Below, piece after piece: positions 9,298 to 16,473 of a stretch of DNA of 64,000 bases. The stretch is from the NCBI RefSeq assembly GCF_004293625.1, contig NZ_CP033040.1, positions 1,240,001 through 1,304,000 on the forward strand, written 5' to 3'. Each line of letters begins with the position of its first letter. The first letter of the stretch is position 1. The notes under the pieces are model-generated. The model did no database searches and was not told the origin of the DNA. It saw only the letters and a list, made by a program, of their open reading frames with translations. The position numbers were made by a program, and so were the translations under genes. The stretch comes from Thiomicrorhabdus indica. GTDB lineage: Bacteria > Pseudomonadota > Gammaproteobacteria > Thiomicrospirales > Thiomicrospiraceae.

Positions 9298-10845
9298 ATG
9301 TTGAGTCATAATTTTGAAAATACTGTCTTAAAATCTTTCGTAAAAACGGGGAAGGGTGGCAAAAACAATGTGAGAACTGAACCTCAGTTTTTTCGAAAAA
9401 ATACGATGAAAAAAACTTTATTGTCGGTTTTACCTTTCGTGATGTTACCGATGACGCCTACTTTGAGTTTCGCCTCGGATGTAGGCGTTGTTCAAAGTGA
9501 AGATGTCAAACAACAAAGTGCTACAGTTAATCCTGAGTCAGTTTCGCAAAACAATCTAGACTCTCAAACCGTTATAGAGCAGGGAGCGGACAAGAGTATT
9601 CGTCTTTATCCAAAAAGTCCGACCAGCGACTTCCCTAACCCTGTCAGTTTGGACTATCTTTTAAATGAACTTCCTGTGCAGTCTCCTGCGGTATTTTTGC
9701 AAAATGCAAAATTGGCTCAAAAACAAGCGACAGGATTGGGCATAGAATCGATTCAATCATGGAAATTAGATTTAGAAGGACGATTAAGTCGAAGGGAATA
9801 TTCTGAAGAAGCACAGGATTTTCATAGAGGCGCATTACACATTGGAAAGCAGCTCTATGATTTCGGCGTGTCTGATGGATTAACAGAAGCTCAGCAACAA
9901 GAAATACAATCTGAAGCCAGTTTTCAAAATTTTGTTTTGCAAACGCATAAGCTAAATGTGATGCAGGCGTTTTTCAATGTTATTTTGGCCGATTTTCAAT
10001 ACCGCATTGATAATGAGCAGATGGCGATTGAGTATATCGCCTATGATAAATCCAAAGACCGTCATGATGTCGGTCAAATTTCAGATGTGGCGATGATTGA
10101 AGCGGAAAGTAATTACCAGCAAGCATTGCTAAAACGCTCGCAAGCAGAACAGCGGCAATTAAGTTCGCGAGTGAGTTTAGCGAATTCCATCGGCTTTGCC
10201 AAAGTGCGTCCAGATGAAATGAAAATGCCAAGTTTAAAAGCCTTTTCAAAGCGTGATTCAAAAGCGCTAAATCTGGATGACCTTTACCAACAGCTTGAAG
10301 AAAACAATCCGCAACTTAAGCGTTTAAAAGGTCTTTGGCAAGCGCAACAACAACGGGTAGAGGCGTTACGCCATTTAAACTATCCGACCATACGAGCTGA
10401 TGCATGGGCCGGTAAATTATCGAGTCATCCAGAGCTTAGAGAAGGTAATTGGCGTGCAGACTTAAGTATTCATGTTCCGTTGTACGATGGTCAACAGAAC
10501 AAATCTGAATTGATGAGTGCCCAGGCAAAAGCTATTAAATTGTCGGCAGAATATGAGCAACAAGCACAATTGCTCCGCCAACAAATCGCAGATATTTATT
10601 TTCAGTTAAAGCTACTTAAAGCAGAACAAGAGGCGAATCTGGTATTTGGTGACTATGCGGATCTGTATTTAGATTTTAGTCGAGCAGTTTATGAAAATGA
10701 ACGCGCAACCGATTTAGGTACTTCAATGGTGCGCCTATCTGAAGCAAATTACCGAGTGGTTGAATGGCGTTTTAAACAAGCACTATTATGGTCGAAGTTG
10801 GATGTGCTATTGGGAAAAACGGTTAACTTAAGTAAAGATGAGTAG
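9298..10845 (+). CDS. TolC-family outer membrane channel protein
   Basis: A 515-residue outer membrane efflux protein with two internal repeats of long coiled coils rich in Gln/Ala/Glu, as in TolC/OprM. Typical segments are IGKQLYDFGVSDGLTEAQQQE, LNVMQAFFNVILADFQYRI and VPLYDGQQNKSELMSAQAKA. AAGGAG at 9289-9294 places the start at the ATG at 9298, giving a polar 36-residue lead before MKKTLLSVLPFVMLPMT, so the signal peptide has a long N-region or translation starts internally at 9405. It forms a pair with the adaptor-like gene 66 bp downstream. No inner-membrane pump gene is next to it, so the substrate cannot be guessed. Confidence 0.85.
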   Translation: MLSHNFENTVLKSFVKTGKGGKNNVRTEPQFFRKNTMKKTLLSVLPFVMLPMTPTLSFASDVGVVQSEDVKQQSATVNPESVSQNNLDSQTVIEQGADKSIRLYPKSPTSDFPNPVSLDYLLNELPVQSPAVFLQNAKLAQKQATGLGIESIQSWKLDLEGRLSRREYSEEAQDFHRGALHIGKQLYDFGVSDGLTEAQQQEIQSEASFQNFVLQTHKLNVMQAFFNVILADFQYRIDNEQMAIEYIAYDKSKDRHDVGQISDVAMIEAESNYQQALLKRSQAEQRQLSSRVSLANSIGFAKVRPDEMKMPSLKAFSKRDSKALNLDDLYQQLEENNPQLKRLKGLWQAQQQRVEALRHLNYPTIRADAWAGKLSSHPELREGNWRADLSIHVPLYDGQQNKSELMSAQAKAIKLSAEYEQQAQLLRQQIADIYFQLKLLKAEQEANLVFGDYADLYLDFSRAVYENERATDLGTSMVRLSEANYRVVEWRFKQALLWSKLDVLLGKTVNLSKDE

Positions 10846-10911
10846 TGTTAAAGCGTTTTAAAATGGACTTTTCTCAGACAGAAAAGCTAAAAAATTTGAG
10901 AGGAAAAAATA

Positions 10912-11478
10912 GTGTTAACGATTCAATCAATCAAAGATTCAAACTTCAATCAATTTAAAAAAACGTCTGTGGCAAGCTCTTTAACAAAGGCGGTACAGAT
11001 AACGGCTCTGAGTTTGATCGGTTCAGCGGCTTTTGCGCAAAACATTATGATTGGTGCACTGGTTTCCGGTCAGGTAAGCGAAGTGCATGTGGAAGAAGGA
11101 CAATCAGTTAAGGCCGGGCAAAAACTTGTTAATTTGGATGCTCAACGCTATCAAGCCAAGTTAGCAATGCTTCAATCACAGGTGAAATTGCAAGAAGCGC
11201 GCTTTGCTGATGCGCAGATTGATTTAGATACGGAACTGGATTTATTTGATCGAACTGTCACGTCTCGCCGTACGCTGGATGCGGCTAAACTAGCATTTAA
11301 GGTGGTTGAAGCGGAACTAGAAACTGCAAAAGCAGCCTTGAATGCGCATAGAGCATGGCAAAAATACGTTTATATCAAAGCGCCGGTAAATGGTAAGGTT
11401 GTCAAAATTCACGCTCCCAAAGGTGCGACCGTATTTGAAGAGAATCAGCCGATTTTGGAAATGGAAGTTTCAAAATAG
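10912..11478 (+). CDS. Short HlyD-type periplasmic adaptor protein
   Basis: A 188-residue protein with a signal peptide ending near GSAAFA (about residue 42), then a lipoyl half-motif (GQVSEVHVEEGQSVKAGQKL), a helical hairpin (about 75-145, heptad-like Ala/Leu/Glu), and the second lipoyl half (YIKAPVNGKVVKIHAPKGA). It ends right there: the beta-barrel and membrane-proximal domains of normal adaptors (about 350 aa) are missing. No frameshift remnant is seen downstream, so this looks like a minimal adaptor rather than a broken gene. The GTG start at 10912 follows GAGAGG. It probably works with the TolC-type protein just upstream. Confidence 0.8.
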   Translation: MLTIQSIKDSNFNQFKKTSVASSLTKAVQITALSLIGSAAFAQNIMIGALVSGQVSEVHVEEGQSVKAGQKLVNLDAQRYQAKLAMLQSQVKLQEARFADAQIDLDTELDLFDRTVTSRRTLDAAKLAFKVVEAELETAKAALNAHRAWQKYVYIKAPVNGKVVKIHAPKGATVFEENQPILEMEVSK

Positions 11479-11578
11479 ACTGACTGATGTCAAATGTGTG
11501 ATTTGCGACTATGCTTCTGGCATTCGGGCTATTGAGTGCTAGAATACCTACATTAAGTTTCTGATTAGGAAAAGAACG

Positions 11579-11845
11579 ATGTCAGTGTTGAACAATCGCA
11601 TTAAATTTGGTTTGAAGTATTGGAAATTAGCCGTTCACCTTATTTTTAAAACCAAACACTTTGGTGTAAATAATCTTTGGTGGTCAAAACAACCCTCTTC
11701 AATCGGTTGGCACTGGTATCAAATTATTTGGGGTGTGCTGACAGTTATGCCAATCTGGCGTAATTATCAATCATTAAAAGTGCGCAGTTGTTTAGGGTGG
11801 ATTCCTGAAGCTGATTGCATCGCACTTGGTTTTAAAAAGCTGTAA
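11579..11845 (+). CDS. Trp-rich small protein of unknown function
   Basis: An 88-residue basic protein I do not recognise. It holds eight tryptophans (NNLWW, GWHWYQIIW, PIWRN, LGWIP) and one moderately hydrophobic stretch (YQIIWGVLTVMPIW) that could be a membrane segment. The ATG at 11579 has a GGAAAAG upstream, and an extended -10-like TGCTAGAAT (11537-11545) lies 33 bp before the start. It is flanked by the adaptor gene and the PilZ gene on the same strand; the context does not reveal a function. Confidence 0.55.
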   Translation: MSVLNNRIKFGLKYWKLAVHLIFKTKHFGVNNLWWSKQPSSIGWHWYQIIWGVLTVMPIWRNYQSLKVRSCLGWIPEADCIALGFKKL

Positions 11846-11888
11846 CAAGGCTTTAGTGGCTTTCAATTACCAAAAGTGAATACCGCAT

Positions 11889-12755
11889 TTGATGAGTTTT
11901 AAAACAGAAGAACAACGCCAGTCAGTCCGTTTTGGTCGACAGTTTATGGTCACAGACCACGAAGATGAAGGATTTCAAGAACCGTTTGTTGGCTTTGATG
12001 TGAACCTAACAGGTTTAAGTTTTTGGGTCGATAATGCCGATTGGTTTTTGCCTAGCCAGTTGTTGAGTCTGCGAGTCAAAAATCTCGACAATGAAGAAGA
12101 GTATTGCTTGGATGGTGTTGAATTAATTCATATTCAAACCCACGATCAAAAAATTCTTTGTGGATGTCATATCACTCAAGTGACGAGTTCGCAGTTGCTT
12201 GCACATCACCGAATGGTGGTGACGGATGAGCGATCTGCACAACAGATGAATGGCACTACTGAGCTTGAAGATTTTGATTTTGATGAAGAGGGCGCCCCTA
12301 GTTCCGAAAATCTAAGTGATTTTCAAGAATTAGTCATGGCGTCTTTATTGCAATATGAACAGCTAAAAAAAGATTCTATTGCTTGTAAGCGAAGGGTTTC
12401 CGAACTTCAAGCATTCGTTGCTAGCTACGGAGAAAATGAATTAAAACCTGAAGCCTTGTTGAATGAACTGAATAAAATGGATTTTGAGCAAGATAAGGTC
12501 TTCCGTCAGCACCTAGCTTGGAGTCTGTTTGCAAAATTGTTAGCGTTTACACCTTCAGATAAAGCAGACCGACAGAACTGGCAAACGATGATTTCCGACT
12601 TCGAAGCACTCTATTTAACTGATCAGCAGCAAGTCGCATTTGATTTTATTCACCAAGGTATCAGTGCCAGAAAATCACTGGCAATGGCACGAGATTATGT
12701 TCTAGCACAAGAAAGTCCACAATTAGAGCTTGATGAGTTGAGTGAATCTTCATAA
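11889..12755 (+). CDS. PilZ-domain protein (candidate c-di-GMP receptor)
   Basis: A 288-residue protein. The first about 110 residues fit a PilZ domain: the c-di-GMP-binding RxxxR motif is R10-QSV-R14 and the second motif DVNLTGLS matches the [D/N]x[S/N]xxG pattern near residue 38. The rest is a mostly helical, acidic C-terminal region (EDFDFDEEGAPSSENLSDF, then predicted helices) that I do not recognise. PilZ domains sense cyclic di-GMP and pass the signal to motility, adhesion or polysaccharide machinery. Two diguanylate cyclases occur in this window (22080 and 36282), but not adjacent. Confidence 0.75.
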   Translation: MMSFKTEEQRQSVRFGRQFMVTDHEDEGFQEPFVGFDVNLTGLSFWVDNADWFLPSQLLSLRVKNLDNEEEYCLDGVELIHIQTHDQKILCGCHITQVTSSQLLAHHRMVVTDERSAQQMNGTTELEDFDFDEEGAPSSENLSDFQELVMASLLQYEQLKKDSIACKRRVSELQAFVASYGENELKPEALLNELNKMDFEQDKVFRQHLAWSLFAKLLAFTPSDKADRQNWQTMISDFEALYLTDQQQVAFDFIHQGISARKSLAMARDYVLAQESPQLELDELSESS

Positions 12756-12916
12756 TAGGTTCTAGATGTAAATCAAATCATTGTGCAAATTGGTAATCTG
12801 CAAGCTCTTCTCAAGAGCAGCTTTAAAAACATCGATCGTCACGCTTTTCTTTTTTTGCCCTATAAATATTTTGGTAAGGCCTGCTTGATACCCGTCGTTT
12901 GGCTCCAGTTTTGCAC

Positions 12917-13861
12917 TTAGCGTTTATTCTTCTTGTGACGCGCACGACGTTGTTTTTTACGATCCTCTCTTTCCTGTTTTTTCGCGGCCTTTTTCGCTCG
13001 AATTTCTTCGACGAGTTGCCATTCAGATTGCATCATTTCAGGGGTTTCCAGTGTTAAATCACCAAGCTTCTGATCGCGATATTCCATAATAAATAGTCTC
13101 GAAACTTTCTCCAAATCGACCATTCCGCCTGAACGTAGACAACCGCGTTTTCGACCGATTTCGTCGAGCAATTCAATATCACTGTGTGGCAATTCATGTA
13201 AACCAAAGCGTGTTTTTAAACTTTCTGGGTAGGCTTGCAATAAATATTCTGCTGCGTAAGAGGCGATGTCTGGCAGCTCAAATGCGGTTTCTTTAATGCC
13301 TCCGGTAATTGCTAAACGATAGCCACTGTTAGGGTTTTCAATATTTGGCCAAAGCATTCCGGGAGTGTCGATCAGAACAATATTGTCGTCAAGTTTAATT
13401 CGTTGTTGACGTTTTGTGACTGCTGGTTCATTTCCTGTTTTGGCTATGGTTCGACCGCTGATATTGTTAATCAATGTCGATTTCCCAACATTGGGAATGC
13501 CAATAATTAAAGCTTGTATAGTTTTGATGGTATCGGCTTTCTCAGGCACCATTTTTTTAATCAGAGACACCATTTGTTCACGTTTATCGCCTGTCTGAGA
13601 GTTGAAAGCAAGCGTTTGAATGCTACCATCTGTTTCAAAATAACTTTGCCAGATCTCCGTTTTTAATGGGTCTGCCAAATCACTTTTGTTAAGGATTTTA
13701 ATGGTTGGTTTATCCTGACGAATTTCTTCAATCATGGGGTTCTGGCTACTAAAAGGAATTCGAGCATCGAGAACTTCAATGAACACATCTACTTGGTTGA
13801 AAATTTCTTTGACCTCTTTTTGGGCTTTGTGCATGTGTCCTGGGAACCATTGAATATTCAT
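12917..13861 (-). CDS. ylqF: Ribosome biogenesis GTPase YlqF/RbgA
   Basis: A circularly permuted GTPase involved in late 50S assembly in homologues. Motif order is G4 NKSDL (about residue 58) before G1 GIPNVGKST (about 120-128), then G3 DTPGM (about 166), the diagnostic permutation. The N-terminal IQWFPGHMHKAQKE is the family signature; the C-terminus is a very basic tail (KKQEREDRKKQRRARHKKNKR region) suited to rRNA binding. The length of 314 is close to the family's 280-310. The gene runs opposite to its neighbours; its start is only 94 bp from the amidohydrolase start on the other strand. Confidence 0.93.
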   Translation of the reverse strand: MNIQWFPGHMHKAQKEVKEIFNQVDVFIEVLDARIPFSSQNPMIEEIRQDKPTIKILNKSDLADPLKTEIWQSYFETDGSIQTLAFNSQTGDKREQMVSLIKKMVPEKADTIKTIQALIIGIPNVGKSTLINNISGRTIAKTGNEPAVTKRQQRIKLDDNIVLIDTPGMLWPNIENPNSGYRLAITGGIKETAFELPDIASYAAEYLLQAYPESLKTRFGLHELPHSDIELLDEIGRKRGCLRSGGMVDLEKVSRLFIMEYRDQKLGDLTLETPEMMQSEWQLVEEIRAKKAAKKQEREDRKKQRRARHKKNKR

Positions 13862-13955
13862 AAATTGCTCTCATTTGAATCGATTGTTATCTTGTGAAAA
13901 GTTTTATGGCAATTATACTGGTTTTGATTGGATAGATATTGGATGCGGAGGCGTT

Positions 13956-14858
13956 ATGCAAAAAATACCGGCCGGTTGGAAAACAACCTTGTCAAAAACT
14001 ATGCAAATCAAGCAAGCAAATATTTTGGTTGCGTCAGCATTTTTTAGTGCTGGAGTTTTTTATCAAGCAAATGCTTTGGCTCAAAATCCAAATGCATCGC
14101 ATCCCATGATTTGGGATGCGCATTCGCATTATGCAAAAGCTGATACTGAAGCAGTTTCTCATGATGAAGTGATCCAAATCTTGGATAGAAATAATGTGCA
14201 GAAGATTCTTATTACCAGTACACCGAATTCGGGCACTTTAAAACTGGCTAAATTTGCGCCAAACCGAATTATTCCGTTTTTAAGCGTCTATCGAACCAAA
14301 GCGGACAAACGAGACTGGATGCATCGAATTGAAGTGCTTGATGAAGCGAAAAAAGCGATTGCTACCGGCCGGTATGTGGGTATCGGTGAACTGCATATTT
14401 TTGCAAAAGATAAAAAAAGTCCGGTGTTAAAAGGCTTAGTTGAGTTGGCCAAAGAGCATCAAATGCCAATGTTGATTCATGGTGATGCGGAAATTATTGA
14501 TGAGATTTTTAGTATTGATCCGAAGGCTAGGATTCTTTGGGCGCATTTAGGGACGCAGCCGAAGATTTCGCTTTTAAAAACGATGCTGGATAAATATCCG
14601 GATAATCTCTGGATTGATACCTCTGTTCGAGATAAACAACTACTTGCTACCGGCCGGTTAGATTCGCAGTGGCGTGAGTTTTTCATGGATTATGAGACAC
14701 GATTTTTAGTGGCGATTGACACCTTTAGCGTGAATCGCTGGAAAACTTATGATTCAGTGGTAAAAGACATTCATCATTGGTTAGGAGATCTACCAGCCGG
14801 TGTTGCTCAAAAGTTAGCGCATGAAAATGCGAAGACGTTTTTTGCATTGGAGAAATAA
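13956..14858 (+). CDS. Exported amidohydrolase-family protein (TIM-barrel metal hydrolase)
   Basis: A 300-residue protein with a signal peptide (ILVASAFFSAGVFYQANALA) followed by an amidohydrolase-2/TatD-like barrel: the metal-binding HxH in WDAHSHY (about residue 49), the strand GIGELHIF with a conserved Glu (about 139), MLIHGDAEII with His, and ILWAHLGTQPK with His; VAIDTFS carries the terminal Asp. The substrate is unknown. GGAGG at 13947-13951 picks the ATG at 13956 rather than the upstream ATG at 13875. The gene contains three dispersed palindromes: one in the signal-peptide N-region (IPAGW) and two read as ATGR. Confidence 0.8.
   Translation: MQKIPAGWKTTLSKTMQIKQANILVASAFFSAGVFYQANALAQNPNASHPMIWDAHSHYAKADTEAVSHDEVIQILDRNNVQKILITSTPNSGTLKLAKFAPNRIIPFLSVYRTKADKRDWMHRIEVLDEAKKAIATGRYVGIGELHIFAKDKKSPVLKGLVELAKEHQMPMLIHGDAEIIDEIFSIDPKARILWAHLGTQPKISLLKTMLDKYPDNLWIDTSVRDKQLLATGRLDSQWREFFMDYETRFLVAIDTFSVNRWKTYDSVVKDIHHWLGDLPAGVAQKLAHENAKTFFALEK
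13967..13976. repeat. ACCGGCCGGT copy at the amidohydrolase start
   Basis: Perfect copy read as Pro-Ala-Gly at residues 5-7, before the hydrophobic signal core. Confidence 0.9.
14364..14373. repeat. ACCGGCCGGT copy in the amidohydrolase gene
   Basis: Perfect copy preceded by GATTGCT and read as Thr-Gly-Arg, between the barrel strands. Confidence 0.9.
14649..14658. repeat. ACCGGCCGGT copy in the amidohydrolase gene
   Basis: Perfect copy 285 bp after the previous one, again in an Ala-Thr-Gly-Arg context. Confidence 0.9.
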
Positions 14859-14876
14859 GAGTTAAGTAAAAACTAC

Positions 14877-14979
14877 TTTTTGCGAATAGTGAAATAAAAA
14901 GACGCTACAAGATCTTCCATGATCGCTCGATCTCGGTTCATCCATGAACCTCGACGCATTTTATTTTACTATTCAAAAA
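14877..14979. other. Nested inverted repeat between convergent genes
   Basis: Outer arms of about 22 bp (TTTTTG..AATAGT.AAATAAAA at 14877-14899 against its complement at 14959-14979) enclose two smaller perfect hairpins: GATCG/CGATC (14921-14932) and GGTTCAT/ATGAACC (14935-14950). It lies between the convergent amidohydrolase and MYG1 genes. It may be a bidirectional terminator, a small structured RNA or a miniature palindromic element; nothing in it decides which. Confidence 0.6.
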
Positions 14980-15002
14980 CGTTTTAAGCTCAGTCGATGA
15001 AG

Positions 15003-15851
15003 TTAAACGCTTTTAGCCAAAAACAAAGCACTTTCTTTGCTTAGTGTGACCGCCATAAAACCAGATTTATGGCAAAAAACAGTATCTTCCGAACCACTGA
15101 CTTTACTTAGTTCTCCTTCGCGTAAGCCACGAAAACGTTCGGGTAAATGATTTTCTTTGCCGTTACAGTAAACTCCAAATTGTTCTTCATTTCTTGGATA
15201 AACAACACGTTGAATTTCTGGACGGTTTTGAATGAAATCTTTGAATGGTGCTTTGGAATCTAATACCCAGATGCCATTCTCAAGTGTATCGAGTTTCGCT
15301 TCTAATTCAGTGACAACTTGTGCTTGATTGATTGCGGCTTGAATAAAATTTTTCAAAACATCGCTGGCAAAATTGACCGCTTTATCAAAGGCCGCTTGCT
15401 GTTTTTCAGGTTCGCCAGAAGATTCATTCATCATGGCCACTAGTAGAGAAACGGAAGGACGAGGATCATCACTGTAAACGCCATTATCCACGGCATCTAA
15501 ATCTTCAATGAGTTTAGCATCGAGCCATTCAACCGCGAATTGAATTTCATTGTCAGCTTCCAACCCCATTTGTTTGAAAATCGATTCGGCGTAATGACGC
15601 CAAATAATTCCGGCTGTTGCGAAGGGAATTCCGTTGGCACGTTGTTCGGTAAAACTGTTTTGATGGTGGTCGTAGCGTTTTTTCTCATGATTGTAATCGC
15701 CTCCAACATCCAAGACAATTTCAGCTTGTTCAATATCATCTGCCTCGCGAGTTCGCAAAACTTCCTGATCCTTAAATTCAGGTAAAAATTTCAACATGGC
15801 GAGTGCAAATACTTCATCGGCATGAAAACGTCCAGAATGGGTAACAATCAT
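15003..15851 (-). CDS. MYG1/UPF0160 family phosphoesterase-like protein
   Basis: A 282-residue protein of the MYG1 family, which shares metal-binding motifs with DHH phosphoesterases; eukaryotic members are described as 3'-5' exonucleases. Visible motifs are VTHSGRFHADEVFALAML (residues 3-20), VLDVGGDYNHEKKRYDHHQ with the DHH triad (about 48-64), and the mid-protein EDLDAVDNGVY. The C-terminal half contains the family segment LPERFRGLREGEL and the HKSGFMAV strand. The protein has no signal peptide and is presumably cytoplasmic. A perfect copy of the dispersed palindrome lies 17-26 bp upstream of the start, partly where a promoter or leader would be. Confidence 0.88.
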   Translation of the reverse strand: MIVTHSGRFHADEVFALAMLKFLPEFKDQEVLRTREADDIEQAEIVLDVGGDYNHEKKRYDHHQNSFTEQRANGIPFATAGIIWRHYAESIFKQMGLEADNEIQFAVEWLDAKLIEDLDAVDNGVYSDDPRPSVSLLVAMMNESSGEPEKQQAAFDKAVNFASDVLKNFIQAAINQAQVVTELEAKLDTLENGIWVLDSKAPFKDFIQNRPEIQRVVYPRNEEQFGVYCNGKENHLPERFRGLREGELSKVSGSEDTVFCHKSGFMAVTLSKESALFLAKSV

Positions 15852-15867
15852 AAAACCTCCAAATGTG

Positions 15868-15877
15868 ACCGGCCGGT
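15868..15877. repeat. ACCGGCCGGT copy upstream of the MYG1 gene
   Basis: Perfect intergenic copy between the MYG1-type gene and the small membrane protein gene. Confidence 0.9.
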
Positions 15878-15925
15878 AGAAACTGTCATTTTAAGAAACA
15901 ATTTGCGTTGGCTATTATATTGACT

Positions 15926-16165
15926 CTAACGGCTAAAAACTCGCTTGAGAAAACGAAACAGTAAAAAAGCACCTACGGCTAACCAAGGGTAAATAAAAAA
16001 TTGAAGCAGATTGTAAAGCGAAGTGAACTGAGGTTCCAGTTGTTCCAGATTTTCAACCGTCAAAACCCCGTTTTCAGCGGTTGACAAGGCAAACAGTGCG
16101 GCAATTAACATGATTGCACCGAGGAGAGCGCCTCCAAATAAAAAAATTCGAGTAAAAATATCCAT
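15926..16165 (-). CDS. Small two-helix membrane protein
   Basis: A 79-residue protein of unknown function with two hydrophobic helices (about residues 8-28, IFLFGGALLGAIMLIAALFA; and about 56-73, LLQFFIYPWLAVGAFLLF) separated by an acidic loop, and a basic C-terminal tail (RFLKRVFSR). This composition supports an inner-membrane hairpin. The coding call rests on the coherent membrane pattern, a plausible ATG with an AGGC upstream, and the absence of any alternative in the region. It may be co-transcribed with the MYG1 gene (74-bp spacer). Confidence 0.6.
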   Translation of the reverse strand: MDIFTRIFLFGGALLGAIMLIAALFALSTAENGVLTVENLEQLEPQFTSLYNLLQFFIYPWLAVGAFLLFRFLKRVFSR

Positions 16166-16473
16166 AAATTGTAAGCCTATCTAAAATTTTTGCGTGCCAG
16201 AGCCTAATGTTTAATCAGTTGTAATCTATCACAATCAAATGTCTACAGACGTGTTAAAAAGCAAATGGTGGAATAAGCGATAAAGCTGTTATGAGTGTTT
16301 GGTTGCTGATTTTAATGTGTTTGGGACAGAATGTTGACTCAATTCTTAGGGAAAGTGCCAACTTTTTGTACTAAAATATTAGATAATTTACGTATCTATA
16401 AAACTCTACTTCTTGCAACCAGAGTGTAAATTTGTCAAGAATTGTATGTATTCTCCAACTATAGGATGTTGTC
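16166..16473. other. Noncoding spacer upstream of the giant kinase
   Basis: Divergent spacer of 308 bp. It should hold promoters for both flanking genes, but I see no convincing -35/-10 pair. AGGATG about 10 bp before 16474 is the ribosome binding site of the kinase. No repeat or RNA gene was seen. Confidence 0.5.

Noticed and set aside
12801-12820. Terminator hairpin after the PilZ gene
   Set aside because: GCTCTT/AAGAGC stem is only 6 bp with a 3-nt loop and lacks a T-tract.
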